NCBI RefSeq assembly: GCF_001662075.1
Contig: NZ_LYPL01000002.1
Span: 666,609 to 730,608 of the forward strand
DNA from: Rhizobium bangladeshense
Lineage (GTDB): Bacteria > Pseudomonadota > Alphaproteobacteria > Rhizobiales > Rhizobiaceae
DNA length: 64,000 bases
Direction of reading: 5' to 3'
Position 1 is the first letter of the stretch. Every line of letters begins with the position of its first letter. Below are positions 48,104 to 56,989 of the stretch, piece by piece. Under the pieces are notes generated by a model that was not told the origin of the DNA, made no database searches, and worked only from the letters and a program-made list of their open reading frames with translations. The translations under genes were made by a program, and so were the position numbers.

Positions 48104-49696
48104 TCAGGCTGCCGCTCCGGCTTGCTGGACGAGTCGATTTTCTGCCGCTGCGACGCGCACGGCCATCCATGCGACAAATGCTTCCCAGGCCGCGTGCAAA
48201 TAGGCATTCGCCTGGTAGAGGCCGGTTTCCGCCTCCGACTGCAACGCCATCATGCGCGCGCTTTGCTCCTCGAAGGCCGTAAGCACGGCACGCGCCGTCT
48301 CGGCCTCCTTCGACCCCGATGTTGAAACTTCGCTCCGCGCACGATCCAGGAACAGCTGAAGCCCCCTGCCTGCTTCACCCCACAGACGCCGCGTCAGAAG
48401 GTCGATCGCCTGCATGCCTGTCGTACCTTCGTAGATCGTCATCACCCGGGAATCGCGGAGATATTGTTCGAGCGGCCACTCCCGCGTGTAGCCCGCGCCG
48501 CCCAAAACCTGGATCGCCTGATTGGACACTGCGAAGCCTGCGTCCGCGCCGAAATTCTTGACGAGCGGCAGCATCCAGCGGGCAAGCGCCTGCAGGTCGG
48601 AACGGATTTTCGCATCCGGCTCGATCCGGGCCAGATCCATGATGGTCGCGAGTTCGAGAGTGGCAGCGCGCAGGGTCTCGGTTCGTGCGCGGATCTCGGC
48701 GAGTTGGCGGCGAATATCGGGATGGTGGACAATGGCGAGGGCAGGCTTTTCCGGGTTGCCGCCCTGCCGGCGATCTTCCGCGTAGGTCTCGGCGATGTCG
48801 GCAGCCGCCGAGGCGAGTCCCAACCCCTGGCAGCCGGTCTGCAACCGCATCAGCTCGATCATGGTAAAGAGCTGCGGCAGACCGCGTCCTTCCTGTCCGA
48901 GCAGTCTGCCGCGGGCGTCCTCGAAACGCAGGGCGCAGGTCGGCGAACCATGAAGGCCCATCTTTTCCTCGATGCGCTCGACCGATACGCCATTGCGTTC
49001 ACCATCGATCATATCCGGCACGAGGAACAGGCTGACGCCGCGGGTGCCGGCCTGGTCATTGGTGCGAGCCAAAAGGCAATGGCCGATGCGCCCTGCCATG
49101 TCGTGATCGCCGAAGGATATCCATATCTTCTGGCCGCTGATGCGCCATTCGCCGTCCTTCATCACAGCCCGGCTTCGTAAGCGGCCGATATCAGAGCCGG
49201 CGTCGGACTCGGAAATACAGATGGTGGCTGCCCATTCGCCGGCGGCAAGCTTCGGCACCCATTCGCCGGCAAGCTCTTCATCAGCGACCTCGGCGAGCAG
49301 GTGGCAGGCGGCGCGGGTCGAACCGGCCGCCATCATCAGCGACACGCAACCCCGCTCAAACAGCGGCGCGCAGGCCGCCTGCAAAGTCAGCGGCAATCCC
49401 TGCCCGCCGAAGCGCTCCGGCACATCCATGGAAAGCCAGCCGTCTCCAGCGTGCCGCCGGAAGCCTTCCGCAAACCCGGTCGGCACCCTCACGCGGCGAT
49501 CAACGACACTGCAGCCCTGACGATCGCCTGGCACATTGAGTGGGGCCAGCGCGGCCTCGGAAAAGCGGCCGGCTTCGTCGACGATTGCCGTCAGCAGATC
49601 GTCGTCGCACTCGGGACGAAGTGCCTTTATCCGCTCCCAGCCGGGGGTTGCCGTCAGCAGATTGATCGTGCGGGCCGCCTGCGTCGCGAAGCTCAT
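48104..49696 (-). CDS. Acyl-CoA dehydrogenase
   Basis: 530-aa FAD-dependent enzyme with an extended N-terminus and C-terminus, as in the DmdC/FadE-like subgroup. Motifs: WAATICISESDAGSDIGRLR (FAD/substrate), WRISGQKIWISFGDHD, NFGADAGFAVSNQAIQVLGG, GYTREWPLEQYLRDSRVMTI then YEGTTGMQAIDLLTRRL, where the Glu of YEGT is the catalytic base. In this locus it may oxidise arylpropionyl-CoA to cinnamoyl-CoA. Lies 4 nt after the SDR gene in the same operon. Confidence 0.94.
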   Translation of the reverse strand: MSFATQAARTINLLTATPGWERIKALRPECDDDLLTAIVDEAGRFSEAALAPLNVPGDRQGCSVVDRRVRVPTGFAEGFRRHAGDGWLSMDVPERFGGQGLPLTLQAACAPLFERGCVSLMMAAGSTRAACHLLAEVADEELAGEWVPKLAAGEWAATICISESDAGSDIGRLRSRAVMKDGEWRISGQKIWISFGDHDMAGRIGHCLLARTNDQAGTRGVSLFLVPDMIDGERNGVSVERIEEKMGLHGSPTCALRFEDARGRLLGQEGRGLPQLFTMIELMRLQTGCQGLGLASAAADIAETYAEDRRQGGNPEKPALAIVHHPDIRRQLAEIRARTETLRAATLELATIMDLARIEPDAKIRSDLQALARWMLPLVKNFGADAGFAVSNQAIQVLGGAGYTREWPLEQYLRDSRVMTIYEGTTGMQAIDLLTRRLWGEAGRGLQLFLDRARSEVSTSGSKEAETARAVLTAFEEQSARMMALQSEAETGLYQANAYLHAAWEAFVAWMAVRVAAAENRLVQQAGAAA

Positions 49697-49700
49697 GGCG

Positions 49701-50462
49701 TCACCTGGCCTGCATTCGTATGGCGCCGTCGAGGCGGATGACCTCGCCGTTCACATACTGGTTCTCGATCACGAACCGCACCGCATCTGCGAATTCAGCG
49801 GGATCGCCGAGCCGCGACGGATAGGGAATGGCGGCCGCGAGGCTTTCCTGCGCCTCCTGCGGCAGCGTGTGGAGCAGCGGAGTGAGGAAAATTCCCGGCG
49901 CAATCGTGTTGACACGAATGCCGAAACGCGCGAACTCGCGCGCCGCCGGCAGCGCCAGGGAGACGATCCCTCCCTTGGAAGCCGCATAGGCCGCTTGTCC
50001 GACCTGGCCCTCGAAGGCGGCGACGGAAGCGGTGTTGACGATGACGCCGCGTGCCTTGTCTTCGTGCCCCGGCGCTTCGGCCATGCGTGCGGCCGCGAGC
50101 CGCATCATATTGAAGGTGCCGATCAGGTTGACGCTGACGACGCGCTCGAAATCGGCGAGCGGCATCGGTCCGTTTCTGGATAGGACGCGTCCTGCCGGGC
50201 CTATGCCGGCACAATTGACGAGGATTCGGAGTCCGTCGGCAGCCTTTGCCGCTTCGTCCACTACCCGTGCCGCGTCCTCTTCCGACGTCACGTCGCCAGC
50301 GACGGCGACGCCGCCAATCTCGGCGGCCACTGTCTCAGCTGCCGCGCCGTCGCGGTCGAAGACGTGCACGCGGGCGCCGAGGCCAGCCAACAGGCGCGCC
50401 GTCGCTGCGCCGAGTCCGGAGCCTGCCCCGGTAACGATCGCACTTGATCCCGCTATTTTCAT
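49701..50462 (-). CDS. SDR 3-hydroxyacyl-CoA dehydrogenase-like protein
   Basis: 253 aa. TGAGSGLGAATARLLAG (cofactor), FDRDGAAAE (Asp selecting NAD), NCAGIGPAGR, catalytic NTASVAAFEGQVGQAAYAAS-K (Ser, Tyr, Lys). The sequence resembles type-II 3-hydroxyacyl-CoA dehydrogenases (HSD17B10 group), including NTIAPGIFLTPLLHTLPQ. Here it would oxidise beta-hydroxy-arylpropionyl-CoA to the beta-keto form. It overlaps the CoA-ligase stop by four bases (ATGA). Confidence 0.93.
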   Translation of the reverse strand: MKIAGSSAIVTGAGSGLGAATARLLAGLGARVHVFDRDGAAAETVAAEIGGVAVAGDVTSEEDAARVVDEAAKAADGLRILVNCAGIGPAGRVLSRNGPMPLADFERVVSVNLIGTFNMMRLAAARMAEAPGHEDKARGVIVNTASVAAFEGQVGQAAYAASKGGIVSLALPAAREFARFGIRVNTIAPGIFLTPLLHTLPQEAQESLAAAIPYPSRLGDPAEFADAVRFVIENQYVNGEVIRLDGAIRMQAR

Positions 50463-52315
50463 GCCGTGACCTCCTTGCTGGCCAGAATGACGTCAGGCGC
50501 GCCGGCATAAAGCGCCTCGATAAGATCGGCGCGATGCGTCCGCATTGCGCGCTGATTCAGCGAGCCCTTGTCAGTGATTTCGCCCTTGTCGAGGCGCGGC
50601 GGCTCTCGCAGCAACATGAGGCGCATGATCCGCGTCGACGAGCCGCTTGCATTGCGCTGATGTTCAGCGAGTCGGCCCGCCAGAAGCGCCTTGACATCGG
50701 GGTGCGAGAGCACCGCCTCGTCGGAAAGTTGGCCCGCGTCGCCTACGGCGTTGCGCAACGCTTCGAGCACTGGGATAGCTAGTGCGCCGAGTTCGGCCCG
50801 GTCCTCTCCGGTGATGATCACATCGCGGATCAATCCGCCGAACTGATCGATCAACTCCGCCCGGAGCTTGCCGACCGACACCCAGGTTCCGGTCCTGAGC
50901 TTGAAGTTCTCCGCCGTCCGCCCTTCAAAATAGAAGCCGCTGGTCGGATCACCAGGAACGGCGAGCCGCACCGCATCACCGATCATATAGAAGCCTTCCT
51001 CGTCGAAAGCCTCGGCGGTAAGCTTTGGATCGCGCCAGTAGCCGGGGGTGATGTTCGGTCCCGTCAACCTCAGTTCGTACTTATCCTCTATAGGCACCAG
51101 CTTCAGCGTGATGCCTTGCGCGGGAATGCCGATATTGCCGGGGCTCTCCTGCGGTTCGGTACAGAAGAGCGAAAAAGGGCCGGTTTCCGTCGATCCGAGG
51201 CCGGTGCAGATCAGCATTTGCCCACCCGACACCTGTTTGGAGAACTCGGTCAGCGCATCCCAAGTGTGCTGAGCCATGCTGGCACCCGCGTACATCAGGA
51301 TCTTGAGATTGCGAAAGAAACTGTCCCGCAGACCATCGTCGCGCCGCATGGCATCGACCAGCATCTCATACCCCGCCGGCACGTTGAAATACCAGTTCGG
51401 AGAGACATCGCGCAGATTGGCGATCGTGTCGCCGATCAGCGACTGCGTCGGCTTGCCGCGATCCAGGTAGAATGTACCGCCATTGTAGATGACGAGGTTG
51501 AACACCTTGTTGCCGCCGGCCGTATGAGTCCAAGGTGCCCAGTCCACGATCACCGGTGGCTCGTCGCGCAGGAAAGCGTAACAATCGGCAATCATTTCCT
51601 GGTTGGCGCAGAGCATGCGCTGCGTCTGCGTCACCGCCTTCGGGGCGCCGGTCGTGCCTGATGTAAAGAGGAATTTCGCGACAGTATCCGGCCCGACGGC
51701 AAGGAAGGCACGCTCAACATGGGGACCCATATCTGTTTTCAGCAATGTCTCGAACCGGATCGATGCATGCTGCCTGGAAGGTAGAGCGCAGACCGATATG
51801 ACCGGCAGGTCGGTGCCGAAGGCAGCGTCGATAGCGCTGCTAAAGGCTAGCCCATCCCCTACGAAGACGGCGCCGGGCGTCATCTGTCGCGCTATATCTC
51901 TAAGCTTGCCAAAACCGGGATCGGCCGTGGCGTAGGCCGGAGTGACCGCTGCCGATGGAATGCCGACATGCTGGGCACCGAGCGCCATCAGCGCGTGTTC
52001 GATTGAATTTTCGGAAAGGATCATTAACGGCCGTTCGACCGAGAGGCCGAGATCGAGAAGCGCCTGGCCGATGTGACGGATTTTTTTAAGCCCTTCGCCG
52101 TAGGTCATCTTGCGCCAATTGCCACGGTCGTCACGCTCGGCCATCCAGACTCGGTCCGGATCGGATTCGGCCCAGTGGACGAACCGCTCATTCATGCAAC
52201 GAGGGTAGGGCCCAAGCTGGTCCTCCCGGCGCATGATAATAGTGCCGTCAGAACGCCGCTCCCACTTAAGTCGTGGCGACCAGAGCTTAAACGTCTGCCG
52301 AGGCCTTTCCGTCAT
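50459..52315 (-). CDS. Feruloyl-CoA synthetase-like acyl-CoA ligase
   Basis: 618-aa AMP-forming ligase. Phosphate loop KFLFTSGTTGAPKAVTQTQR, A5 region GLGSTETGPFSL, A7 YMIGDAVRL, A8 YFEGRTAENFKLRTGTWVSV (note FKLRTG replacing the usual KxxG) and a C-terminal catalytic-Lys region RLDKGEITDKGSLNQRAM. The N-terminal WSPRLKWERRSDGTIIMRRE and the A8 pattern are characteristic of feruloyl-CoA synthetases. It activates a (hydroxy)cinnamic-type acid to its CoA thioester. First gene of the minus operon, strong RBS GGGAGGAAAGTC. Confidence 0.92.
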   Translation of the reverse strand: MTERPRQTFKLWSPRLKWERRSDGTIIMRREDQLGPYPRCMNERFVHWAESDPDRVWMAERDDRGNWRKMTYGEGLKKIRHIGQALLDLGLSVERPLMILSENSIEHALMALGAQHVGIPSAAVTPAYATADPGFGKLRDIARQMTPGAVFVGDGLAFSSAIDAAFGTDLPVISVCALPSRQHASIRFETLLKTDMGPHVERAFLAVGPDTVAKFLFTSGTTGAPKAVTQTQRMLCANQEMIADCYAFLRDEPPVIVDWAPWTHTAGGNKVFNLVIYNGGTFYLDRGKPTQSLIGDTIANLRDVSPNWYFNVPAGYEMLVDAMRRDDGLRDSFFRNLKILMYAGASMAQHTWDALTEFSKQVSGGQMLICTGLGSTETGPFSLFCTEPQESPGNIGIPAQGITLKLVPIEDKYELRLTGPNITPGYWRDPKLTAEAFDEEGFYMIGDAVRLAVPGDPTSGFYFEGRTAENFKLRTGTWVSVGKLRAELIDQFGGLIRDVIITGEDRAELGALAIPVLEALRNAVGDAGQLSDEAVLSHPDVKALLAGRLAEHQRNASGSSTRIMRLMLLREPPRLDKGEITDKGSLNQRAMRTHRADLIEALYAGAPDVILASKEVTA

Positions 52316-52371
52316 GACTTTCCTCCCAAGCGCAAGTCACGATATGCCGGCTCGATCTCGCGAGCCGAATT

Positions 52372-52402
52372 TTGTTTACAAGGAAACAATCCGCATGTAA
52401 AC
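52372..52402. promoter_or_regulatory. Candidate MarR operator between the divergent operons
   Basis: Two overlapping dyads in an AT-rich stretch: TTGTTT / AAACAA (52372-52377 and 52384-52389) and GTTTAC / GTAAAC (52374-52379 and 52397-52402). They lie in the 138-bp gap between the CoA-ligase gene (minus) and the hydratase-marR-amidohydrolase operon (plus). A MarR-type repressor encoded next door is the natural candidate ligand; this is inference. Confidence 0.5.
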
Positions 52403-52453
52403 AATCAACTTGAAAGCAAACAAACAAACTGATGATTGAGGAGAGAGGCGACC

Positions 52454-53248
52454 ATGGGCGGAGACGCAGCGTCGAATTTCGTGACCTACGAGATCGTGGG
52501 AGAGATCGCGCATATCGGTCTCCACCGGCCGGAAAAGCGCAATGCGATCAGCGATGCATTCGTCGAAGCCATTGCCGAAGCCGCCGCGCGGGCCGAGCGC
52601 GAAGCGAAGGCGGCGGTGCTCCACGGTCACGGCAAGCACTTCTGCGCGGGCCTCGATCTTGGTGAGCATGTCAAGAAGTCGGCTATCGAAGGCGTGCGCG
52701 GATCCCGCCGCTGGCATGCTGTCTTCTCCAGTATCGAGCATGGCACGATTCCCTGGATTTCGGCGCTGCATGGCGCGGTGGTCGGCGGCGGCTTGGAACT
52801 GGCGGCCTCCACCCACATTCGCGTGGCGGACGAGACCGCATTCTTCGCCCTTCCCGAAGGCCAGCGCGGCATTTTCGTCGGCGGCGGCGGATCGGTCCGG
52901 GTCGCCCGGCTTATGGGTGTCGCGCGCATGACCGATCTCATGCTGACGGGCCGGGTCGTCTCAACGGAAGAGGCCGAACGCTGGAATCTCGTGCAATATG
53001 TCGTTCCGTCAGGCGAGGCGCGCAGGAAGGCGCACGAGCTGGCTGTAGCGGCGTCCTCCAATGCGGCGCTCTCCAATTATGCCGTGATCAATGCCCTCCC
53101 ACGGATCCAGGATATGGCGAAGGAGGATGGCCTTTTCGTCGAATCCTTCATATCGTCTTTCACAGCCACGAGTCCGGAGGCGGAGGAGCGGCTCATGGCT
53201 TTCCTTGAAAAGCGCGCCGCCCGTCTCAAAGCCCCCGGTGAGAGTTGA
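52454..53248 (+). CDS. Enoyl-CoA hydratase/isomerase family protein
   Basis: 264-aa crotonase-fold enzyme. CoA oxyanion-hole segments HGHGKHFCAGLDLGEH and HGAVVGGGLELAASTHIRVA; both acidic residues expected for hydratases are present, one in GGGLELA and one in LPEGQRGIFVGGGGSVRV. In this locus it probably hydrates a cinnamoyl-type CoA; a lyase (HCHL) activity releasing an aldehyde is possible but no vanillin-type aldehyde dehydrogenase is encoded alongside. Start at 52454 follows GAGGAGAGAGG. First gene of the plus operon. Confidence 0.92.
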   Translation: MGGDAASNFVTYEIVGEIAHIGLHRPEKRNAISDAFVEAIAEAAARAEREAKAAVLHGHGKHFCAGLDLGEHVKKSAIEGVRGSRRWHAVFSSIEHGTIPWISALHGAVVGGGLELAASTHIRVADETAFFALPEGQRGIFVGGGGSVRVARLMGVARMTDLMLTGRVVSTEEAERWNLVQYVVPSGEARRKAHELAVAASSNAALSNYAVINALPRIQDMAKEDGLFVESFISSFTATSPEAEERLMAFLEKRAARLKAPGES

Positions 53249-53257
53249 GGTCACTGC

Positions 53258-53728
53258 ATGGATGCTCCAGTACGCCATCTTGATCAGGTAAAGCTCGGCC
53301 AGCTCGGCCATTCCGTCGGTTTTCTCCTGCGCCTGGCGCAGCTGCGCGCCTTCGACGATTTTTTCTCGGAGAACGGGCCGCAGGGCCTCAAGCCCGGCGA
53401 GTTTTCGGTCCTGTGGGTGATTGCCCGCAATCCCGGCATAAGGCAAAGCGTGCTCGGCCAGCGGCTGATGATCAAGCGTGCACATATGACCAAGCTGATC
53501 CGGACGATGGAGGATGCCGGTTTCGTGTCGCGCCGCATACCCGATCGCGACAGGCGTGCGGTCGAACTGACATTGACACCGGCGGGCGAGCATCAGGTCG
53601 AAAAGGCGGCCGTGCTTTTCTTCGATTATGAGCAAAGCACCGGCGCGCCGCTCGACGATCGGGAGCAGGCGGTCCTTGTCGCGCTCCTCAAGAAATATGT
53701 CGGACTGCAGGGGGAGGCGCAGGGATGA
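53258..53728 (+). CDS. MarR-family transcriptional regulator
   Basis: 156 aa. Winged helix-turn-helix in the middle: LKPGEFSVLWVIARNPGIRQ, SVLGQRLMIKRAHMTKLIRT, MEDAGFVSRRIPDRDRRAVE, where the wing contains the conserved DxRxxxLxLT pattern (VELTLTPAG). MarR regulators beside CoA-ligase/hydratase genes usually sense the acyl-CoA intermediate and derepress. Nine nucleotides after the hydratase and overlapping the amidohydrolase by ATGA. Confidence 0.94.
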   Translation: MDAPVRHLDQVKLGQLGHSVGFLLRLAQLRAFDDFFSENGPQGLKPGEFSVLWVIARNPGIRQSVLGQRLMIKRAHMTKLIRTMEDAGFVSRRIPDRDRRAVELTLTPAGEHQVEKAAVLFFDYEQSTGAPLDDREQAVLVALLKKYVGLQGEAQG

Positions 53729-54600
53729 ACATCGACGAGCTCGTGGCCATCGACATCCACACGCATGCGGAGGAGCCGTGCTGCGGCCCGCGCGACGACG
53801 GATATCACGAATTCCAGGCCGGCATGGCCAAATATTTCAGGAATCCCGCCGGCACTCAGGGGATGCTGCCCACGGTTCAGGAAACGGCTGCCTATTACCG
53901 CGAGCGCAAGATCGCCTGCGTCATCTTCCCCGTCGATGCCGAACGTGAGACCGGCTTTCGCCGCTACGAAAATGAGGAAGTGGCGAAGATCGCGGCCGAC
54001 AATTCTGATATCATGATCCCCTTCGCCTCGATCGATCCGGCCAAGGGCAAGATGGGCGCACGCGAAGCTCGCCGGCTGGTGCGCGAATTCGGCATCAAGG
54101 GCTTCAAGTTCCACCCGACGATGCAGGCCTTCTATCCGAACAATCGCGATGCCTATGTCCTCTACGAGGCGATCGCCGAGGAAGGTGCGATCGCGCTCTT
54201 CCACACCGGCCAGACCGGCGTCGGCGCCGGCATGCGCGGCGGCATGGGCATGCGGCTCAAATATTCCAATCCCATCCATCTCGACGATGTCGCGGCCGAC
54301 TTCCCCGACATGCCGATTATTCTCGCCCATCCTTCCTTCCCCTGGCAGGACGAGGCGCTCTCGGTGGCGACCCACAAGCCCAATGTTTATATCGACATGT
54401 CCGGCTGGTCGCCGAAGTATTTTCCCTCGATCCTGATCCAGTACGCAAACACGATCCTGAAGCACAAGATGCTCTTCGGCTCCGATTGGCCGGCAATCAC
54501 GCCGGACCGCTGGCTCCGGGATTTCGAGACGATCGACATCCGCGACGATGTCCGTCCGCTCATCCTCAAGGAAAATGCGCGGAAGCTGCTTAAGATCTGA
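53725..54600 (+). CDS. Amidohydrolase (ACMSD/amidohydrolase-2 family)
   Basis: 291-aa TIM-barrel metal enzyme. Metal ligands: IDIHTHAEEP (HxH), GFKFHPTMQAFYPN (His in strand 5-like position), ILAHPSFPWQDEAL (His), and FGSDWPAITPDRWL (Asp). Family members catalyse decarboxylation, hydrolysis or retro-aldol C-C cleavage. In this locus it could perform the final release of the side chain from a beta-keto-arylpropionyl-CoA, replacing a thiolase; this is inference. Overlaps marR by four bases. Confidence 0.92.
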   Translation: MNIDELVAIDIHTHAEEPCCGPRDDGYHEFQAGMAKYFRNPAGTQGMLPTVQETAAYYRERKIACVIFPVDAERETGFRRYENEEVAKIAADNSDIMIPFASIDPAKGKMGAREARRLVREFGIKGFKFHPTMQAFYPNNRDAYVLYEAIAEEGAIALFHTGQTGVGAGMRGGMGMRLKYSNPIHLDDVAADFPDMPIILAHPSFPWQDEALSVATHKPNVYIDMSGWSPKYFPSILIQYANTILKHKMLFGSDWPAITPDRWLRDFETIDIRDDVRPLILKENARKLLKI

Positions 54601-54641
54601 TCCAGTTGACGGACTCAGATTTGGGCCGGCTCGCCCTGAAC

Positions 54642-55244
54642 TCATCCTGATCCAAGGGGGCGCTCGACCTCCCGTCCGACGCTGAGCGTCTTTCGCACAT
54701 TCGGCTCCAGCCGTTCCATATAGGCGTGGTCGGGTGCAGCGCCGAGCGCATCCAGCATTTTCGAGAAGAAACAGCGGGCCGCCGCCGCGGCTGTGACGTC
54801 GAAGATCTCGGCATCGCTCAGCCCGTGTTTTTTCAACCCGTCTATATCCTGCTGCGTGACTGATGTCGCATCGCGCGCCACCTTGGCGGCAAAGGCCATG
54901 ATCGCGCGTTCGCCGGCGTCGATCGGCGCCTTTTCCGTCTCGTTGACGACGGCCGTCAACCCGTCGCTGGTAAATCCCTCGCGCAGCAGCACGGAGCCGT
55001 GCGCCAGCATGCAATAAGAGGATTTCAGTTCCTTGGCCGCCGCCAGCGTCACCAGTTCATAGCGCCTGAGGCTCATATGGTTGCGAATGCTCGCAAGCAG
55101 CGCCGCCCAGCACTCCATCACCTCCGGCCTGTGGCCGAAGGCACGATACATGTTCGGCAGATAACCATAATTCGCCTCGGCCGACGCATACATCGACGTC
55201 GTCTTCTCGCTGGCGGATGCATTGGGGGTGTGAATGAAAGCCAT
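54642..55244 (-). CDS. Carboxymuconolactone decarboxylase / AhpD-like protein
   Basis: 200 aa, mostly helical, of the CMD/AhpD superfamily (peroxidase-related group). The redox motif region reads KELKSSYCMLAHGS: one Cys and the following His are kept, but the first Cys of AhpD's CxxC is Ser. FDVTAAAAARCFFSKMLDAL lies near the C-terminus. Its function is uncertain: possible disulfide/peroxide chemistry or a decarboxylase-like role in aromatic metabolism. RBS GAGGAGG. Convergent with the amidohydrolase; its own promoter should lie in 55245-55336. Confidence 0.85.
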   Translation of the reverse strand: MAFIHTPNASASEKTTSMYASAEANYGYLPNMYRAFGHRPEVMECWAALLASIRNHMSLRRYELVTLAAAKELKSSYCMLAHGSVLLREGFTSDGLTAVVNETEKAPIDAGERAIMAFAAKVARDATSVTQQDIDGLKKHGLSDAEIFDVTAAAAARCFFSKMLDALGAAPDHAYMERLEPNVRKTLSVGREVERPLGSG

Positions 55245-55336
55245 GGCATGGTCCTCCTCTATTGCGAGAAGGATAGGGTATATATGCCGGACAGCAATCC
55301 TGCGCCGTCAGTTCAAGCGCGTGCCGTCAGCCCTGC

Positions 55337-56887
55337 TTAAGAGGCCTGAGTGATCGCGCAATCATTGTTCGCCGGAACGTCGCCATGTCTGTTGATCGGA
55401 AGGGTGACGGTGAACGTCGATCCGCACCCTCTTGCGCTTCGCACCTCTATCGAGCCCTGATGCAGTTCGACGATCTGCTTCACCAGGTTGAGGCCGATAC
55501 CGGTTCCGGCAATCCCGGTCGAAGTGCGGGCGCGGAAATAGCGCTGAAACAGCCGAGGCACGTCTTCGGCATCGATCCCAACCCCGTCGTCGCTGATCGA
55601 AACCTTGACGTTGCCGGTTTCTTCCCATGCCGCAATGCGAATTTCGGACGTTCCGGGCGCGTATTTGACGGCATTGGAAATGAGATTGGTAAAGACCTGC
55701 GTCAATGTGCGGGGATCGGCATCGATGAACTCAGGCAGCCCGTCTATGTCAATGATGAAGCTGTGCGTCTTCGAGATCGTCGACTGCCGCTCGCAGCAGC
55801 TTCGGATCAATGATCTGAGCGCGCAGGCGCCGTAGCTGATATCGATCGTGCCGGTATCAAGGCGTCCGGCTGACAGGATGCTCTCCATCAGATCGACGAT
55901 GCGGCTTACCGATGTACGGATCTGTTCGACCTTGTCGCTCAGAAATTCGGGCTCGACCGCGCCTCCTTTTCGCAGCAGCCGCTGGGCGGCAGCGTCGATG
56001 ATCGCGAGTGGCGTGCGGAACTCATGCGATGCCATCGCCACGAACTGCCGCTGCAATTCGTTGATGTTTCTTTCCTGAGCGAGCATTCGCTCCAGTTCAC
56101 GCGCCTGCCGCTCGACCTCGGCCGTGCGGTTGCGCACCGTAACTTCGAGCTGATCGTGGTGGCGGCGCAGCTCTTCGGCGAGCCGCACGGTCTTGGTCAC
56201 GTCCTCATGAGTCGCGACATATCCACCGTTCTGCATCGGATTGTGAGTGATTTTGACAATGCGGCCGTCGCTCAGCGCGATGTTCTGGCTGGCCGGCGCA
56301 CCGAGTGCCGTCGCTTCAAAGACGACGTCGAAATAGGTGGCGGTGTCGGCCGGACCGTTTCCCTCCTGGGCCCGATAGGCCAGGATATCTGCGAGCGGAG
56401 TCCCCGGTTGTGTCAGCCGATCCGGCAGACTGTACATCCGCGCGTAGGATGCGTTGCACAATATCAGCTTCTTGGTTGAATCGAACATGCACAGCCCATG
56501 CGGCATATTGCTAAGGGCTGCGTCGAACCGGTGATGTTGCTCAGCCAGGCTGTCTTCGATGCGAATGAGCGTAGAGATGTCTTCATAGCTCAGGATCCAG
56601 CTTCCCTCTCTCGAGGGCGCGCAAGTCAGCGAGATCATCCGTCCGTCGGGCAACGCAAACTGCGAGGCGCGCGGCTTGCCGGTCGGCGAACGCGAACGTG
56701 CCGCTGCATGACAGTCCAAGGTGCCCGGCAGTTCGCCGATATCCATTCCCTTCAGGAGGGCGCCCTCCGGAAGGCCGAGAATTTCCAGCGCGCGGGAATT
56801 GAAGGCCGTGACCGTATTGGCAGAATCAAGCAGAACGATGCCCTGCGGCAGGTTTTCCAGAATGGATTCGAACGAATGCGGCATCAT
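55337..56887 (-). CDS. PAS-domain sensor histidine kinase
   Basis: 516 aa, no obvious transmembrane segment, so probably cytoplasmic. Two PAS domains (FESILENLPQGIVLLDSANT and FDAALSNMPHGLCMFDSTKK), a coiled linker, HisKA with His288 in FVAMASHEFRTPLAIIDAAA, then HATPase: N-box ISNAVKYAPG, G1 DDGVGIDAEDV, F-box LFQRYFRA and G2 GTGIGLNLVKQIVE. The ATG at 56887 is chosen; the frame also allows a TTG start at 56944. No response regulator is adjacent, so it is an orphan kinase. It may respond to the nearby metabolic genes, but nothing in the sequence shows it. Confidence 0.92.
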   Translation of the reverse strand: MMPHSFESILENLPQGIVLLDSANTVTAFNSRALEILGLPEGALLKGMDIGELPGTLDCHAAARSRSPTGKPRASQFALPDGRMISLTCAPSREGSWILSYEDISTLIRIEDSLAEQHHRFDAALSNMPHGLCMFDSTKKLILCNASYARMYSLPDRLTQPGTPLADILAYRAQEGNGPADTATYFDVVFEATALGAPASQNIALSDGRIVKITHNPMQNGGYVATHEDVTKTVRLAEELRRHHDQLEVTVRNRTAEVERQARELERMLAQERNINELQRQFVAMASHEFRTPLAIIDAAAQRLLRKGGAVEPEFLSDKVEQIRTSVSRIVDLMESILSAGRLDTGTIDISYGACALRSLIRSCCERQSTISKTHSFIIDIDGLPEFIDADPRTLTQVFTNLISNAVKYAPGTSEIRIAAWEETGNVKVSISDDGVGIDAEDVPRLFQRYFRARTSTGIAGTGIGLNLVKQIVELHQGSIEVRSARGCGSTFTVTLPINRHGDVPANNDCAITQAS

Positions 56888-56989
56888 CCGGCCCTGCTTA
56901 AGATCTGGCGCGTTGCGCGTATCCGTAGCATTCGTCAGAAACAATAAAGTTTCGCTAATGTCCGTCGATGGGAGCTCCTCGACGGAAAC

